The position numbers and the translations under genes were made by a program. DNA of 6,129 nt from Chloroflexota bacterium. Its GTDB lineage: Bacteria; Chloroflexota; Anaerolineae; J102. The stretch lies in the NCBI GenBank assembly GCA_013152695.1, contig JAADFV010000150.1, positions 1 through 6,129 of the forward strand, read 5' to 3'. The notes beneath the pieces were generated by a model. The model was not told the origin of the DNA and made no database searches. It saw nothing but the letters and a program-made list of their open reading frames with translations. The number at the start of each line of letters is the position of its first letter. The first letter of the stretch is position 1. Positions 1 through 5,845 of the stretch are shown here, one piece after another.

Positions 1-401
1 AAACTGAGAAAGAGCAAGCGTAAGGCGGACACGGCCTGGGCCGACTCTGCCGAAGGTACTCCCAGCAATCTTGCGACCATCGGCGCCAGCAGCCATCCCA
101 ACCCTGCTAATCCCAGCCATACACCTAAAAGCGACCCCACCATGCGATTAAAATCATGCCAAAGCCCTGACCATTGCCCTTGCGCATGGAACCCTGCAAC
201 ATTCCGTACGAGGGCACGGCCCAGCCCCAGATCCAACAGCTGTGCCACCGTGATCACCACCCCCAGCAGAGCCCACACGCCAAACAAACGCTCTCCCAGC
301 CATCTTAGCAAAAAAGGCATGAGAAGCACCGCGGCCAGCGAGCTCACAGCCAGGCTCAGAGCATTGAACAGGGCATTGGTGGCAACCAGACGAACACGCA
401 T
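1..401 (-). CDS. Polysaccharide/oligosaccharide flippase-like membrane protein, N-terminal part (gene cut by left edge)
   Basis: An uninterrupted minus-strand frame runs from an ATG at 401 to the left edge, giving 133 codons of a longer gene. The protein is strongly hydrophobic. Likely membrane segments lie near residues 8-30, 41-58 and 88-112, with a basic start (MRVR) and a positively charged loop after the second segment. The stretches LLMPFLLRWLGERLFGVWAL and LLDLGLGRALVRNVA match the N-terminal pattern of Wzx/RfbX-type flippases of the MATE/MVF superfamily, which move lipid-linked sugars across the cytoplasmic membrane. This family match is from memory of the pattern, not a search. The start is well bounded: an in-frame TGA at 417-419 leaves the ATG at 401 as the only ATG before the conserved region. 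There is no good Shine-Dalgarno sequence. It is transcribed divergently from glk. A related multi-pass exporter remains possible. Confidence 0.72.
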   Translation of the reverse strand, partial: MRVRLVATNALFNALSLAVSSLAAVLLMPFLLRWLGERLFGVWALLGVVITVAQLLDLGLGRALVRNVAGFHAQGQWSGLWHDFNRMVGSLLGVWLGLAGLGWLLAPMVARLLGVPSAESAQAVSALRLLFLS

Positions 402-410
402 CTTGCCCGC

Positions 411-440
411 ATCGTATCACAGCGAACCTACCCCGCACAA
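411..440 (-). promoter_or_regulatory. Possible promoter of the flippase-like gene
   Basis: Reading the minus strand, TTGTGC (435-440) and TACGAT (411-416) are separated by 18 bp and could be weak -35 and -10 boxes. They would place the transcript start at about 403-404, only two or three bases before the ATG at 401. The message would then be nearly leaderless, which fits the lack of a ribosome binding site. Both boxes are poor matches to consensus, so this is only a candidate. Confidence 0.22.
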
Positions 441-496
441 GAGCGTATCCAAAAGCAGTGTGCCATGAATGATTCAGATCGGGGAAGAGTAAAAAT

Positions 497-521
497 GGGG
501 GGGACAGGAGGGAAGGTCGGG
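497..521 (+). other. G-rich tract fitting the G-quadruplex pattern
   Basis: Seven consecutive G (497-503) can supply two G-triplets. GGG at 510-512 and GGG at 519-521 follow, giving four G3 runs with loops of 1, 6 and 6 bases. This satisfies the usual G3+N1-7 rule. The tract lies on the glk coding strand, about 40 bp upstream of its -10 box and within the divergent spacer. Whether it folds or regulates anything is not shown by the sequence. Confidence 0.4.
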
Positions 522-536
522 CTTGTTCCCGCCCGA
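517..536. repeat. Perfect 6-bp inverted repeat, possible operator
   Basis: TCGGGC (517-522) and its exact reverse complement GCCCGA (531-536) are separated by 8 bases. The centre is about 45 bp upstream of the likely glk transcript start, a place where activators or repressors often bind. A second small palindrome, TTCG-CCC-CGAA (537-547), follows directly and overlaps the expected -35 position. Neither is followed by a T-run, so a terminator is unlikely. Confidence 0.3.
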
Positions 537-566
537 TTCGCCCCGAAATAGTGCTTGCGATATAAT
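537..566 (+). promoter_or_regulatory. Likely promoter of the glk cluster
   Basis: A perfect TATAAT -10 box lies at 561-566. The -35 region is weak: the best candidate is TTCGCC at 537-542 with an 18-bp spacer. This suggests a promoter that needs an activator, or one used by another sigma factor. The predicted transcript start near 573 gives a leader of about 29 bases containing the glk ribosome binding site. The three plus-strand genes downstream have no other clear promoter, so this one probably drives them all. Confidence 0.5.
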
Positions 567-590
567 CCGCACAGACCTCACCCGCGATTC

Positions 591-595
591 AGGAG
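591..595 (+). promoter_or_regulatory. Ribosome binding site of glk
   Basis: AGGAG sits 6 bases before the ATG at 602. It is the best-placed ribosome binding site in the window and fixes the glk start. Confidence 0.75.
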
Positions 596-601
596 ATAGT
601 C

Positions 602-1600
602 ATGTTATTAGCTGGCGACATTGGTGGAACTAAAACCATCCTCGCCCTTTATTCCGAACAAACTGGCCCCCGCCAACCTTTATACGAACGTCGTTTTCCA
701 AGTGCCCAATATCCTTCCTTGCTTGAAATTGTGCAACAGTTTGTACAAGAAGTTGGTGAAACCATCGACCGGGCCAGCTTTGGTGTGGCCGGACCAGTCC
801 TGGAAGGACGGGCTCAGGTCACCAATTTGAACTGGCAGATCGATGCGCAGAGCTTGCAACAAGCATTACAGGGAGCCGAAATCCACCTCTTGAATGACCT
901 GGAGGCCATTGCCAATGCTATTCCCACCCTTAAAGCAGCGGATTTACATCAGTTGAATGCCGGAAGCCCTGTGTCAGGCGGAGCAATGGCTGTGATTGCC
1001 CCAGGAACAGGGCTGGGCGAGGCCTATCTCACCTGGGATGGCAAACGTTATCACGCCTTTGCCTCCGAGGGAGGGCATACCGATTTTGCCCCGCGTGATA
1101 CCCTGGAGCTGGCATTATTGCATTATCTCAGCCAGCAAGTCGACCATGTTAGTTATGAACGTGTCTGCTCTGGCAAAGGTCTGCCTAATCTTTATGAGTT
1201 TTTCAGAAATAGTGGCTACGCTATTGAACCACCCTGGCTAAGACGCCAGCTATCCGCGGCCGAAGACCCTACCCCTATCATTGTCAATGCTGCCCTCCAG
1301 ACCGATCCTCCCTGCGAACTTTGCCGCCTTGCTTTAGACATGTTCATCTCCATCCTCGCTGCTGAGGCCGGCAATATGGCACTCAAGGTACTGGCTACGG
1401 CGGGTGTCTACATCGGTGGCGGCATTCCCCCGCGTATTCTTCCTCTTCTTAGCTCCGAAAAATTCATGCAAAGCTTCGCACGTAAGGGACGGATGTCTCG
1501 ACTCCTCAGAGAAATGCCGGTCCACATCATTCTCAACCCAAAAGTAGCACTCATAGGCGCTGCTTCTTATGGCCTGGAACGCTCACGCAGAACCGGTTGA
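602..1600 (+). CDS. glk: Glucokinase
   Basis: This cytoplasmic enzyme phosphorylates glucose with ATP to give glucose-6-phosphate. The 332-residue length is normal for the E. coli Glk family (about 320-340). The phosphate-binding motif GDIGGTKT is at residues 5-12, in the form seen in cyanobacterial and Chloroflexi glucokinases. The remaining landmarks follow in family order: GVAGPV (61-66); LLNDLEA with the expected catalytic Asp99 and sugar-binding Asn98; APGTGLGEA (133-141); SEGGHTDFAP (155-164) with Glu156 and His159; YERVCSGKGLPNLY (185-198) with Glu186; and the adenosine-site glycines GGG (272-274). The ROK-family zinc-binding cysteine cluster is absent, so this is a Glk-type and not a ROK-type kinase. 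The start is set by AGGAG six bases upstream. The stop lies 8 bp before the next gene, and two genes on is the isomerase that uses its product. Confidence 0.93.
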   Translation: MLLAGDIGGTKTILALYSEQTGPRQPLYERRFPSAQYPSLLEIVQQFVQEVGETIDRASFGVAGPVLEGRAQVTNLNWQIDAQSLQQALQGAEIHLLNDLEAIANAIPTLKAADLHQLNAGSPVSGGAMAVIAPGTGLGEAYLTWDGKRYHAFASEGGHTDFAPRDTLELALLHYLSQQVDHVSYERVCSGKGLPNLYEFFRNSGYAIEPPWLRRQLSAAEDPTPIIVNAALQTDPPCELCRLALDMFISILAAEAGNMALKVLATAGVYIGGGIPPRILPLLSSEKFMQSFARKGRMSRLLREMPVHIILNPKVALIGAASYGLERSRRTG

Positions 1601-1608
1601 TTAGAACC

Positions 1609-2241
1609 ATGAAAATCTACGATATCTCTCTCCCTATTTCCCCGAACATTGTCGTTTGGGAAGACGATCCACACGTAACTCTGACCCAGGTCAGTCATCT
1701 CGACCGTGGTGACATCGCTACCCTTTCTACGATATCATGCAGCGTGCACACCGGTACCCACGTCGATGCCCCTTGTCACTTTATTGCCGGGGGAGCAAGC
1801 GTTGAATCCTTGGACTTGTACACGCTGGTCGGGCCAGCCTGGGTCGCAGATGCCGAAGGCATTCCCCTGATCACGGCCGCCTTCCTCGATACCCTCGACC
1901 TTCCTCCTCACCTCGAACGGCTTCTCCTTCGCAGCGACAATAGCAAACGCCAGCTCCTGAACGACACCTCTTTCCACCGCGATTATGTTGCTCTTGCTGC
2001 CGACGCCGCCTCCTGGCTGGTCGAGAAAGGGATAAAACTGGTGGGGGTCGATTATCTTTCCGTTGCCCCTTTCCAGCAAATTGAAGCTACTCACCACATC
2101 TTGCTGGGGGCAGGTGTCGTTGTCGTCGAGGGCTTGAATTTACAAAATATCGAGCCCGGCCTTTATCAATTCTACTGTCTACCTCTACGTATCGTCGGGA
2201 GCGATGGCGCCCCTGCCCGTGCCATTCTCATCGCATCATAA
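1609..2241 (+). CDS. Cyclase family / KynB-like metal-dependent hydrolase
   Basis: A 210-residue protein of the cyclase family (Pfam PF04199), which includes kynurenine formamidase (KynB), isatin hydrolase and many enzymes of unknown substrate. The N-terminus MKIYDISLPISP is typical. The signature HTGTHVDAPCHF lies at residues 47-58, with likely metal ligands His47, His51 and Asp53 and catalytic His57. The C-terminal half has ATHHILLGAGVVVVEGL (160-176), supplying the expected His and Glu174. All expected active-site residues are therefore present. I chose the ATG at 1609 because the family N-terminus begins there. A TTG at 1597 overlapping the glk stop would add four residues with no family support. 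No good ribosome binding site precedes it, so translation is probably coupled to glk, which ends 8 bp upstream. pgi starts 14 bp downstream. No tryptophan-degradation genes are nearby, so I do not call it kynB; the substrate is unknown. Confidence 0.87.
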   Translation: MKIYDISLPISPNIVVWEDDPHVTLTQVSHLDRGDIATLSTISCSVHTGTHVDAPCHFIAGGASVESLDLYTLVGPAWVADAEGIPLITAAFLDTLDLPPHLERLLLRSDNSKRQLLNDTSFHRDYVALAADAASWLVEKGIKLVGVDYLSVAPFQQIEATHHILLGAGVVVVEGLNLQNIEPGLYQFYCLPLRIVGSDGAPARAILIAS

Positions 2242-2245
2242 AATC

Positions 2246-2249
2246 GGAG
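2246..2249 (+). promoter_or_regulatory. Ribosome binding site of pgi
   Basis: GGAG lies 6 bases before the ATG at 2256, inside the 14-bp gap after the hydrolase stop. It supports the chosen start of the isomerase. Confidence 0.55.
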
Positions 2250-2255
2250 TTTACC

Positions 2256-3995
2256 ATGCAACATTCCAATTCCAAACGGATTCAACTCTCTGCGCACCTG
2301 GGCACCTATCAAAAAGTGGTGGACAGGGCATTAGCAGAGATAACACGCAACGATATCATCAACCGTATCTGGCAAAAAGATTACACCGTATGGCGACCCG
2401 ATCCCCGCGAAATCAGCAACCGCCTGGATTGGTTGGATATGCCCAACGCCCTTCCCGCCAGTTTTTCCCAGATCCGCTCTCTCCAGGCTGCAGTCGAAAA
2501 AGATGGCTACACAGATGTGCTATTGCTGGGCATGGGTGGATCCAGTTTAGCGCCTGAGGTTTTCGCCAAAACATTCGGGGGCCATTCTCCACAGCCTCCT
2601 GCAGGCTTTGCTCTCGATCTAACGGTGCTCGACTCCACCCATCCTGATGCTGTCGCCGCGCAAACCCAGCGTCTTGATCCTCGCCGCACCCTCTTCATCG
2701 TCGCTACCAAGTCGGGTGGTACGGTCGAAACTCTTTCCTTTTTCAAGTACTTTTACAACTGGGTGGTCGACGCCCTCGGCCGCGAGGAGGCAGGCGCTCA
2801 CTTTGTGGCGATCACCGATCCCGGCAGCAACCTGGAAGCCCTGGCCCAAACCTACAATTTCCGGGAAACGTTCTTGAACAACCCCAATATCGGGGGCCGC
2901 TACTCCGCTCTTTCCTTCTTTGGTATTGTGCCCGCCGCCCTGGCCGGCGTCGATATCGATCTGCTTTTCCAACGAGCACAGGAAGCCGTAACCGCTTGTC
3001 AGGCCGTACCCCACAACCCCGCCGCAACCTTAGGTGTGATTTTGGGTGAACTGGCAAAAGCAGGGCGCGATAAAGCTACCTTCGTCTTGCCACCTGAACT
3101 GGCCAGCTTTGGCGATTGGGTGGAACAATTGATCGCGGAAAGTACGGGCAAAGATGGAACGGGCATCTTACCTGTGGTAGGAGAAAATCTTGCAGAGCCT
3201 GCCGTCTACGGTCAGGATCGCCTATTCATTGCCATCACTCTCGCCGACGATGAAACATTTGCCCCCCAATTGGCAGCCCTGGAGGCCGCTGGACACCCAG
3301 TCGTGCGGTTGCAGCTCCATGACCGCTATGATTTGGGATCGCAGTTCTTCGTCTGGGAAATGGCGATTGCCATTGCCGGGTATCGTCTCGGTATCCAGCC
3401 TTTCGATCAGCCCAATGTTGAAAGTGCGAAGGTGCTGGCACGTAAAATGGTTGCATCCTACCTGGAAACCGGTCGCCTTCCTGTACCCGAACCCACTTTG
3501 AGAGGAGAAGGCATGGCTGTTTTCGGCGAGTTGCCATCCTCTCATTCCCCTGTGCGGACCCCAAGCGAGGCTCTGCTTGCTTTCCTTCAACAGGCTCGCG
3601 CTGGTGATTACATCACCCTTCAGGCTTACATCCAGCCTACGGCAGAGAGCAGTGAAGCTCTGGCGCTACTACGGGAACGGCTACGCAACACCAGCAAACT
3701 GGCGACGACCGCGGGCTACGGCCCTCGCTTCCTGCATTCGACCGGCCAACTGCACAAAGGCGATGCCGGCAACGGCCTCTTCATCCAATTTACATCTGAA
3801 CCCCAAACCGACCTCCCCATCCCCGACGAAGCCGGCGCTCCCACCTCTTCCATGACCTTTGGCGTACTCATCCAGTCCCAGGTCCTGGGCGATTTTCAAG
3901 CATTGCTGGCGGCAAATCGCCGGGTGATTCGCTTCCATTTAGGCGACGATCCTTTAGCTGCTCTCACCCGTCTCAGAGAAGCGGTCTCTACCTAA
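2256..3995 (+). CDS. pgi: Glucose-6-phosphate isomerase (type found in transaldolase-isomerase fusions)
   Basis: This cytoplasmic enzyme interconverts glucose-6-phosphate and fructose-6-phosphate. The 579 residues contain two SIS sugar-phosphate-binding domains. Landmarks are LLGMGGSSLAPEVF (90-103), DSTHPDA (126-132), VATKSGGTVETLSFFKYF (149-166), NPNIGGRYSALSFFG (209-223; isomerase signature 1, Arg215), IAESTGKDGTGILP (293-306; likely catalytic Glu295) and QPFDQPNVESAK (381-392; a variant of signature 2, with Lys392 in place of the conserved lysine). A C-terminal region with YGPRFLHSTGQLHKGD (488-503) is what I recall from the isomerase half of bifunctional transaldolase/isomerase proteins. 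Here the protein starts almost exactly where that half begins (LGTYQKVVDRAL, residues 15-26), and no transaldolase precedes it. The start is supported by GGAG six bases upstream. It is the last gene of the glk cluster. Isomerase identity is firm; activity is inferred. Confidence 0.9.
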   Translation: MQHSNSKRIQLSAHLGTYQKVVDRALAEITRNDIINRIWQKDYTVWRPDPREISNRLDWLDMPNALPASFSQIRSLQAAVEKDGYTDVLLLGMGGSSLAPEVFAKTFGGHSPQPPAGFALDLTVLDSTHPDAVAAQTQRLDPRRTLFIVATKSGGTVETLSFFKYFYNWVVDALGREEAGAHFVAITDPGSNLEALAQTYNFRETFLNNPNIGGRYSALSFFGIVPAALAGVDIDLLFQRAQEAVTACQAVPHNPAATLGVILGELAKAGRDKATFVLPPELASFGDWVEQLIAESTGKDGTGILPVVGENLAEPAVYGQDRLFIAITLADDETFAPQLAALEAAGHPVVRLQLHDRYDLGSQFFVWEMAIAIAGYRLGIQPFDQPNVESAKVLARKMVASYLETGRLPVPEPTLRGEGMAVFGELPSSHSPVRTPSEALLAFLQQARAGDYITLQAYIQPTAESSEALALLRERLRNTSKLATTAGYGPRFLHSTGQLHKGDAGNGLFIQFTSEPQTDLPIPDEAGAPTSSMTFGVLIQSQVLGDFQALLAANRRVIRFHLGDDPLAALTRLREAVST

Positions 3996-4017
3996 GCGAA
4001 GCCTGAGTTACAACGCG

Positions 4018-4071
4018 CCAGGCCAGAAAGCCGAAGAAATAGCTTGTAAACATCTTGGCTATCTGGCCTGG
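4018..4071. terminator. Long hairpin between convergent genes, possible two-way terminator
   Basis: The arms CCAGGCCAGA (4018-4027) and TCTGGCCTGG (4062-4071) are perfectly complementary over 10 bp. After one A-A mismatch the stem continues with AGCC (4029-4032) and AAGA (4034-4037) pairing with TCTTGGCT (4053-4060), leaving G4033 as a bulge and a 15-base loop (4038-4052). That is about 18 base pairs in all. In addition GAAGCC (3998-4003) is complementary to GGCTTC (4072-4077), directly beyond the right arm. The hairpin sits 22 bp after the pgi stop and 29 bp beyond the stop of the convergent lipoprotein gene. No clear T-run follows on either strand, so it is not a textbook intrinsic terminator. 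It could instead protect mRNA 3' ends or be a dispersed palindromic repeat. Confidence 0.6.
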
Positions 4072-4100
4072 GGCTTCCTACCTTTGCGGCAAAAGGCTGG

Positions 4101-5681
4101 TCAGGGTGAGAACTGGTAATCCCAGCCGAAATCGATATCTTTACGTGTCTCTCCCGCAGCCAGAGTGATGGTGTGTTGGCCATCCTTAGGAAAACTCCAT
4201 TCGCCGGGGAGGAAAATAGGTTGGTTGTGATCTGAAGCCGGATCGATACTCACACAATAATCTCCAGGCGCCAATTCCGTGAATTTGTAGAACCCCTTGG
4301 CGTCGACAATGATGTTGATCAGGCCAGAGGAGGGGCAGGCACCCGCACCGAGAGAAATCACAGCACCACCGATGGGTGGTTCATTTTCGTCTCGAATACC
4401 ATCGGCAATGTACGAACCGTCTGCGCGGATACGGCATCCTGGCGGTGGTGATTCTCCGCTTAGACCGGCATTAGCACAAAGATCATGCCAGACATGGCCC
4501 TGGATCGCGCCCTTACGAGATGCATCCTTCGGTACGACGATCTTGACCCAAAAAGCATCTTCTCCCTTGCGTCCGATTCCAAAGCGTTTACCTGCAGGAT
4601 TTTGCAGCATCCAGGAACTGGTGTAGGTGCCCTTTAACGCAGGCGCCACCAAGCGTACAGAAATATCTGCCGTAGCTCCCGGCGCGACGGTCTGTCCCAG
4701 GGGAGCAGAACTCGCTCCGCCCATTTGATCACCGCCCGTAAAAACAACCTGATAATCAGGCGTCCAGGTACAGGTACCGGTATTCAACAAACGCCAGGTT
4801 TTGATGAACTCCTGATTCCCGGCAATACGCGTACTGTCTTTAACCGTAACATCAGCAACAAATTCTGCCTGATCAATGCAGTTGGTGGGCACAGTTACGG
4901 CAGTTGGGGTGGGAGAAGGGGCGGGAGCAGTCTCTTTGCGTACAATACTGCCGCTTTCGTTACTGCGATAAACAACTTTTTCCTCGCCTGTGTCCAGAGT
5001 AATGCGATAACCAGGGACAATTTCTTGCAAACAGGATTCATCGGGCGCAGCCAATCCCAAACAGCTATCCGGCCACTCCTGCGGCTCAACACCGACAACA
5101 TCAACATCACCCGGGCTGACACCCAGCTGTTGTGCCACCATCCCTTGCACCACATACACTGCCTCGGGCAACATGGTGGCCTCGTTAGATGACGGTATTT
5201 CAGGTGATGGGGTAGACATAGACTCGACTTCGGCCGAGCGCAGACTATTGTCCACCGTCAGCTCAAATGTATCGGTAAGACCATTCACATCGACGATATA
5301 GACACCCGCAGGTAAATTTTCCGTATCGAGCATGATCATTTCTTGAAAGGGTACTTGCTCGTTATGGCATTCACTTTTTTCTACTTTCTGCGAAGTGATG
5401 GCGATATGAAAACGATTCGCCAGGCGCACAGGTTGCACCTCATCGATTTGTGTACAGTCATCAGGGAGAACGCCACGGGCAATCACACGCACCTGCACGG
5501 GAAAAGACTCCAGGAGTTGGATGCTGATACTCTCAACTGCAACAAGGCGAGAGGACGTGGCTGTATCCTGAACAGAAAGATCAGGTGCAGTAGAAATGGT
5601 CTCTTTTTTTGCCTTGCTACATCCACCAAGAAGAATGGCCACAACCGCGAGCATGATGATGCTGATGACAACACGGCGCAT
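4101..5681 (-). CDS. Multidomain surface lipoprotein with NBR1-type Ig and SdrD_B-like domains
   Basis: A 526-residue exported protein. Residues 1-21 form a lipoprotein signal: MRR, a hydrophobic core, then LLGGC with the lipid-modified Cys21 followed by Ser. Region 1 (about 46-143) is a beta-rich domain I cannot name, with SFPVQVRVIARGVLPDDC and GVYIVDVNG. Region 2 (about 170-250) has LGVSPGDVDV and EWPDSCLG. A Pro/Thr/Ser linker (251-265) follows. Region 3 (about 268-383) is an NBR1-like Ig domain (N_BRCA1_IG type), shown by FIKTWRLLNTGTCTW and SSWMLQNPAG. Region 4 (about 390-521) resembles SdrD_B/Cna-B repeats, with GHVWHDLC, an acidic DENEPPIGGAVISLGAGACP stretch and GFYKFTELAPGDYCVSI. 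The ATG at 5681 is chosen because it gives a normal signal peptide. In-frame ATGs at 5741 and 5756 would add 20 or 25 residues of Ser/Pro-rich sequence. None has a good ribosome binding site. A binding or adhesion role at the cell surface is inferred; no catalytic site is seen. Confidence 0.82.
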   Translation of the reverse strand: MRRVVISIIMLAVVAILLGGCSKAKKETISTAPDLSVQDTATSSRLVAVESISIQLLESFPVQVRVIARGVLPDDCTQIDEVQPVRLANRFHIAITSQKVEKSECHNEQVPFQEMIMLDTENLPAGVYIVDVNGLTDTFELTVDNSLRSAEVESMSTPSPEIPSSNEATMLPEAVYVVQGMVAQQLGVSPGDVDVVGVEPQEWPDSCLGLAAPDESCLQEIVPGYRITLDTGEEKVVYRSNESGSIVRKETAPAPSPTPTAVTVPTNCIDQAEFVADVTVKDSTRIAGNQEFIKTWRLLNTGTCTWTPDYQVVFTGGDQMGGASSAPLGQTVAPGATADISVRLVAPALKGTYTSSWMLQNPAGKRFGIGRKGEDAFWVKIVVPKDASRKGAIQGHVWHDLCANAGLSGESPPPGCRIRADGSYIADGIRDENEPPIGGAVISLGAGACPSSGLINIIVDAKGFYKFTELAPGDYCVSIDPASDHNQPIFLPGEWSFPKDGQHTITLAAGETRKDIDFGWDYQFSP

Positions 5682-5715
5682 ATTTTCAGTCAGACGAAAC
5701 CCGGTCGGAGAAAAT

Positions 5716-5738
5716 GAGGAGGAAGGAGGAGGGGAAGA
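5716..5738 (+). other. Uninterrupted 23-base polypurine tract
   Basis: The plus strand carries only A and G from 5716 to 5738, with AGGAGG repeated at 5717, 5724 and 5727. On the minus strand, in the lipoprotein leader or its extended N-terminus, this becomes a CU-rich run that repeats the CCUCC core of the anti-Shine-Dalgarno sequence. If translated from 5741 it encodes a Ser/Pro-rich segment. A role is not evident. Confidence 0.45.
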
Positions 5739-5810
5739 CATGGTACATTCACTCATTAAAAAATGAAGGAGAAGCTAACGACAACGTGAACAGAACCACC
5801 AGACACCCAT

Positions 5811-5816
5811 AGTATA
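5811..5816 (-). promoter_or_regulatory. Likely -10 box of the lipoprotein gene
   Basis: On the minus strand TATACT (5811-5816) matches the -10 consensus at five of six positions. The -35 region about 17 bp upstream (around TATCGC) is poor. A start near 5804 would give a leader of about 48 bases to the ATG at 5756, or about 120 bases to the preferred ATG at 5681. It lies in the 89-bp gap after the upstream BFD-type gene, so the lipoprotein gene may have its own promoter. Confidence 0.38.
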
Positions 5817-5845
5817 AACGATTTTTCTCGGTTGCGATACCGTGG

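Noticed and set aside
154..438. Minus-strand open frame of 94 codons starting at 438
   Set aside because: It overlaps the flippase-like frame in another phase and gives a Cys/Gly-rich product without family features, whereas the flippase frame is a coherent membrane protein.
142..468. Plus-strand open frame of 108 codons at the left end
   Set aside because: It is antisense to the flippase-like frame. Its translation is rich in Ser, Pro, Arg and Thr with no recognisable motif, as expected of a shadow.
517..536. Inverted repeat as a terminator for a gene upstream of glk
   Set aside because: No plus-strand gene precedes it and no T-run follows; an operator-like role fits its place better.
1597..1608. 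TTG start for the cyclase-family gene overlapping the glk stop
   Set aside because: The four extra residues match nothing in the family, and no ribosome binding site favours it; the ATG at 1609 starts at the usual N-terminus.
2619..3014. Minus-strand frames opposite pgi, including one of 131 codons
   Set aside because: They lie opposite conserved isomerase motifs and show no protein-family features; GC-rich coding DNA often leaves such frames open.
5343..5717. Plus-strand frame of 124 codons opposite the lipoprotein N-terminus
   Set aside because: It has no motif or ribosome binding site and lies fully antisense to a well-supported gene.
5740..5766. Plus-strand mini-ORF of eight codons (MVHSLIKK) with AGGAGG at ideal spacing
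   Set aside because: The ribosome-binding match is explained by the polypurine tract, and there is no plus-strand promoter that I can see. It is antisense to the lipoprotein leader, so chance is more likely.
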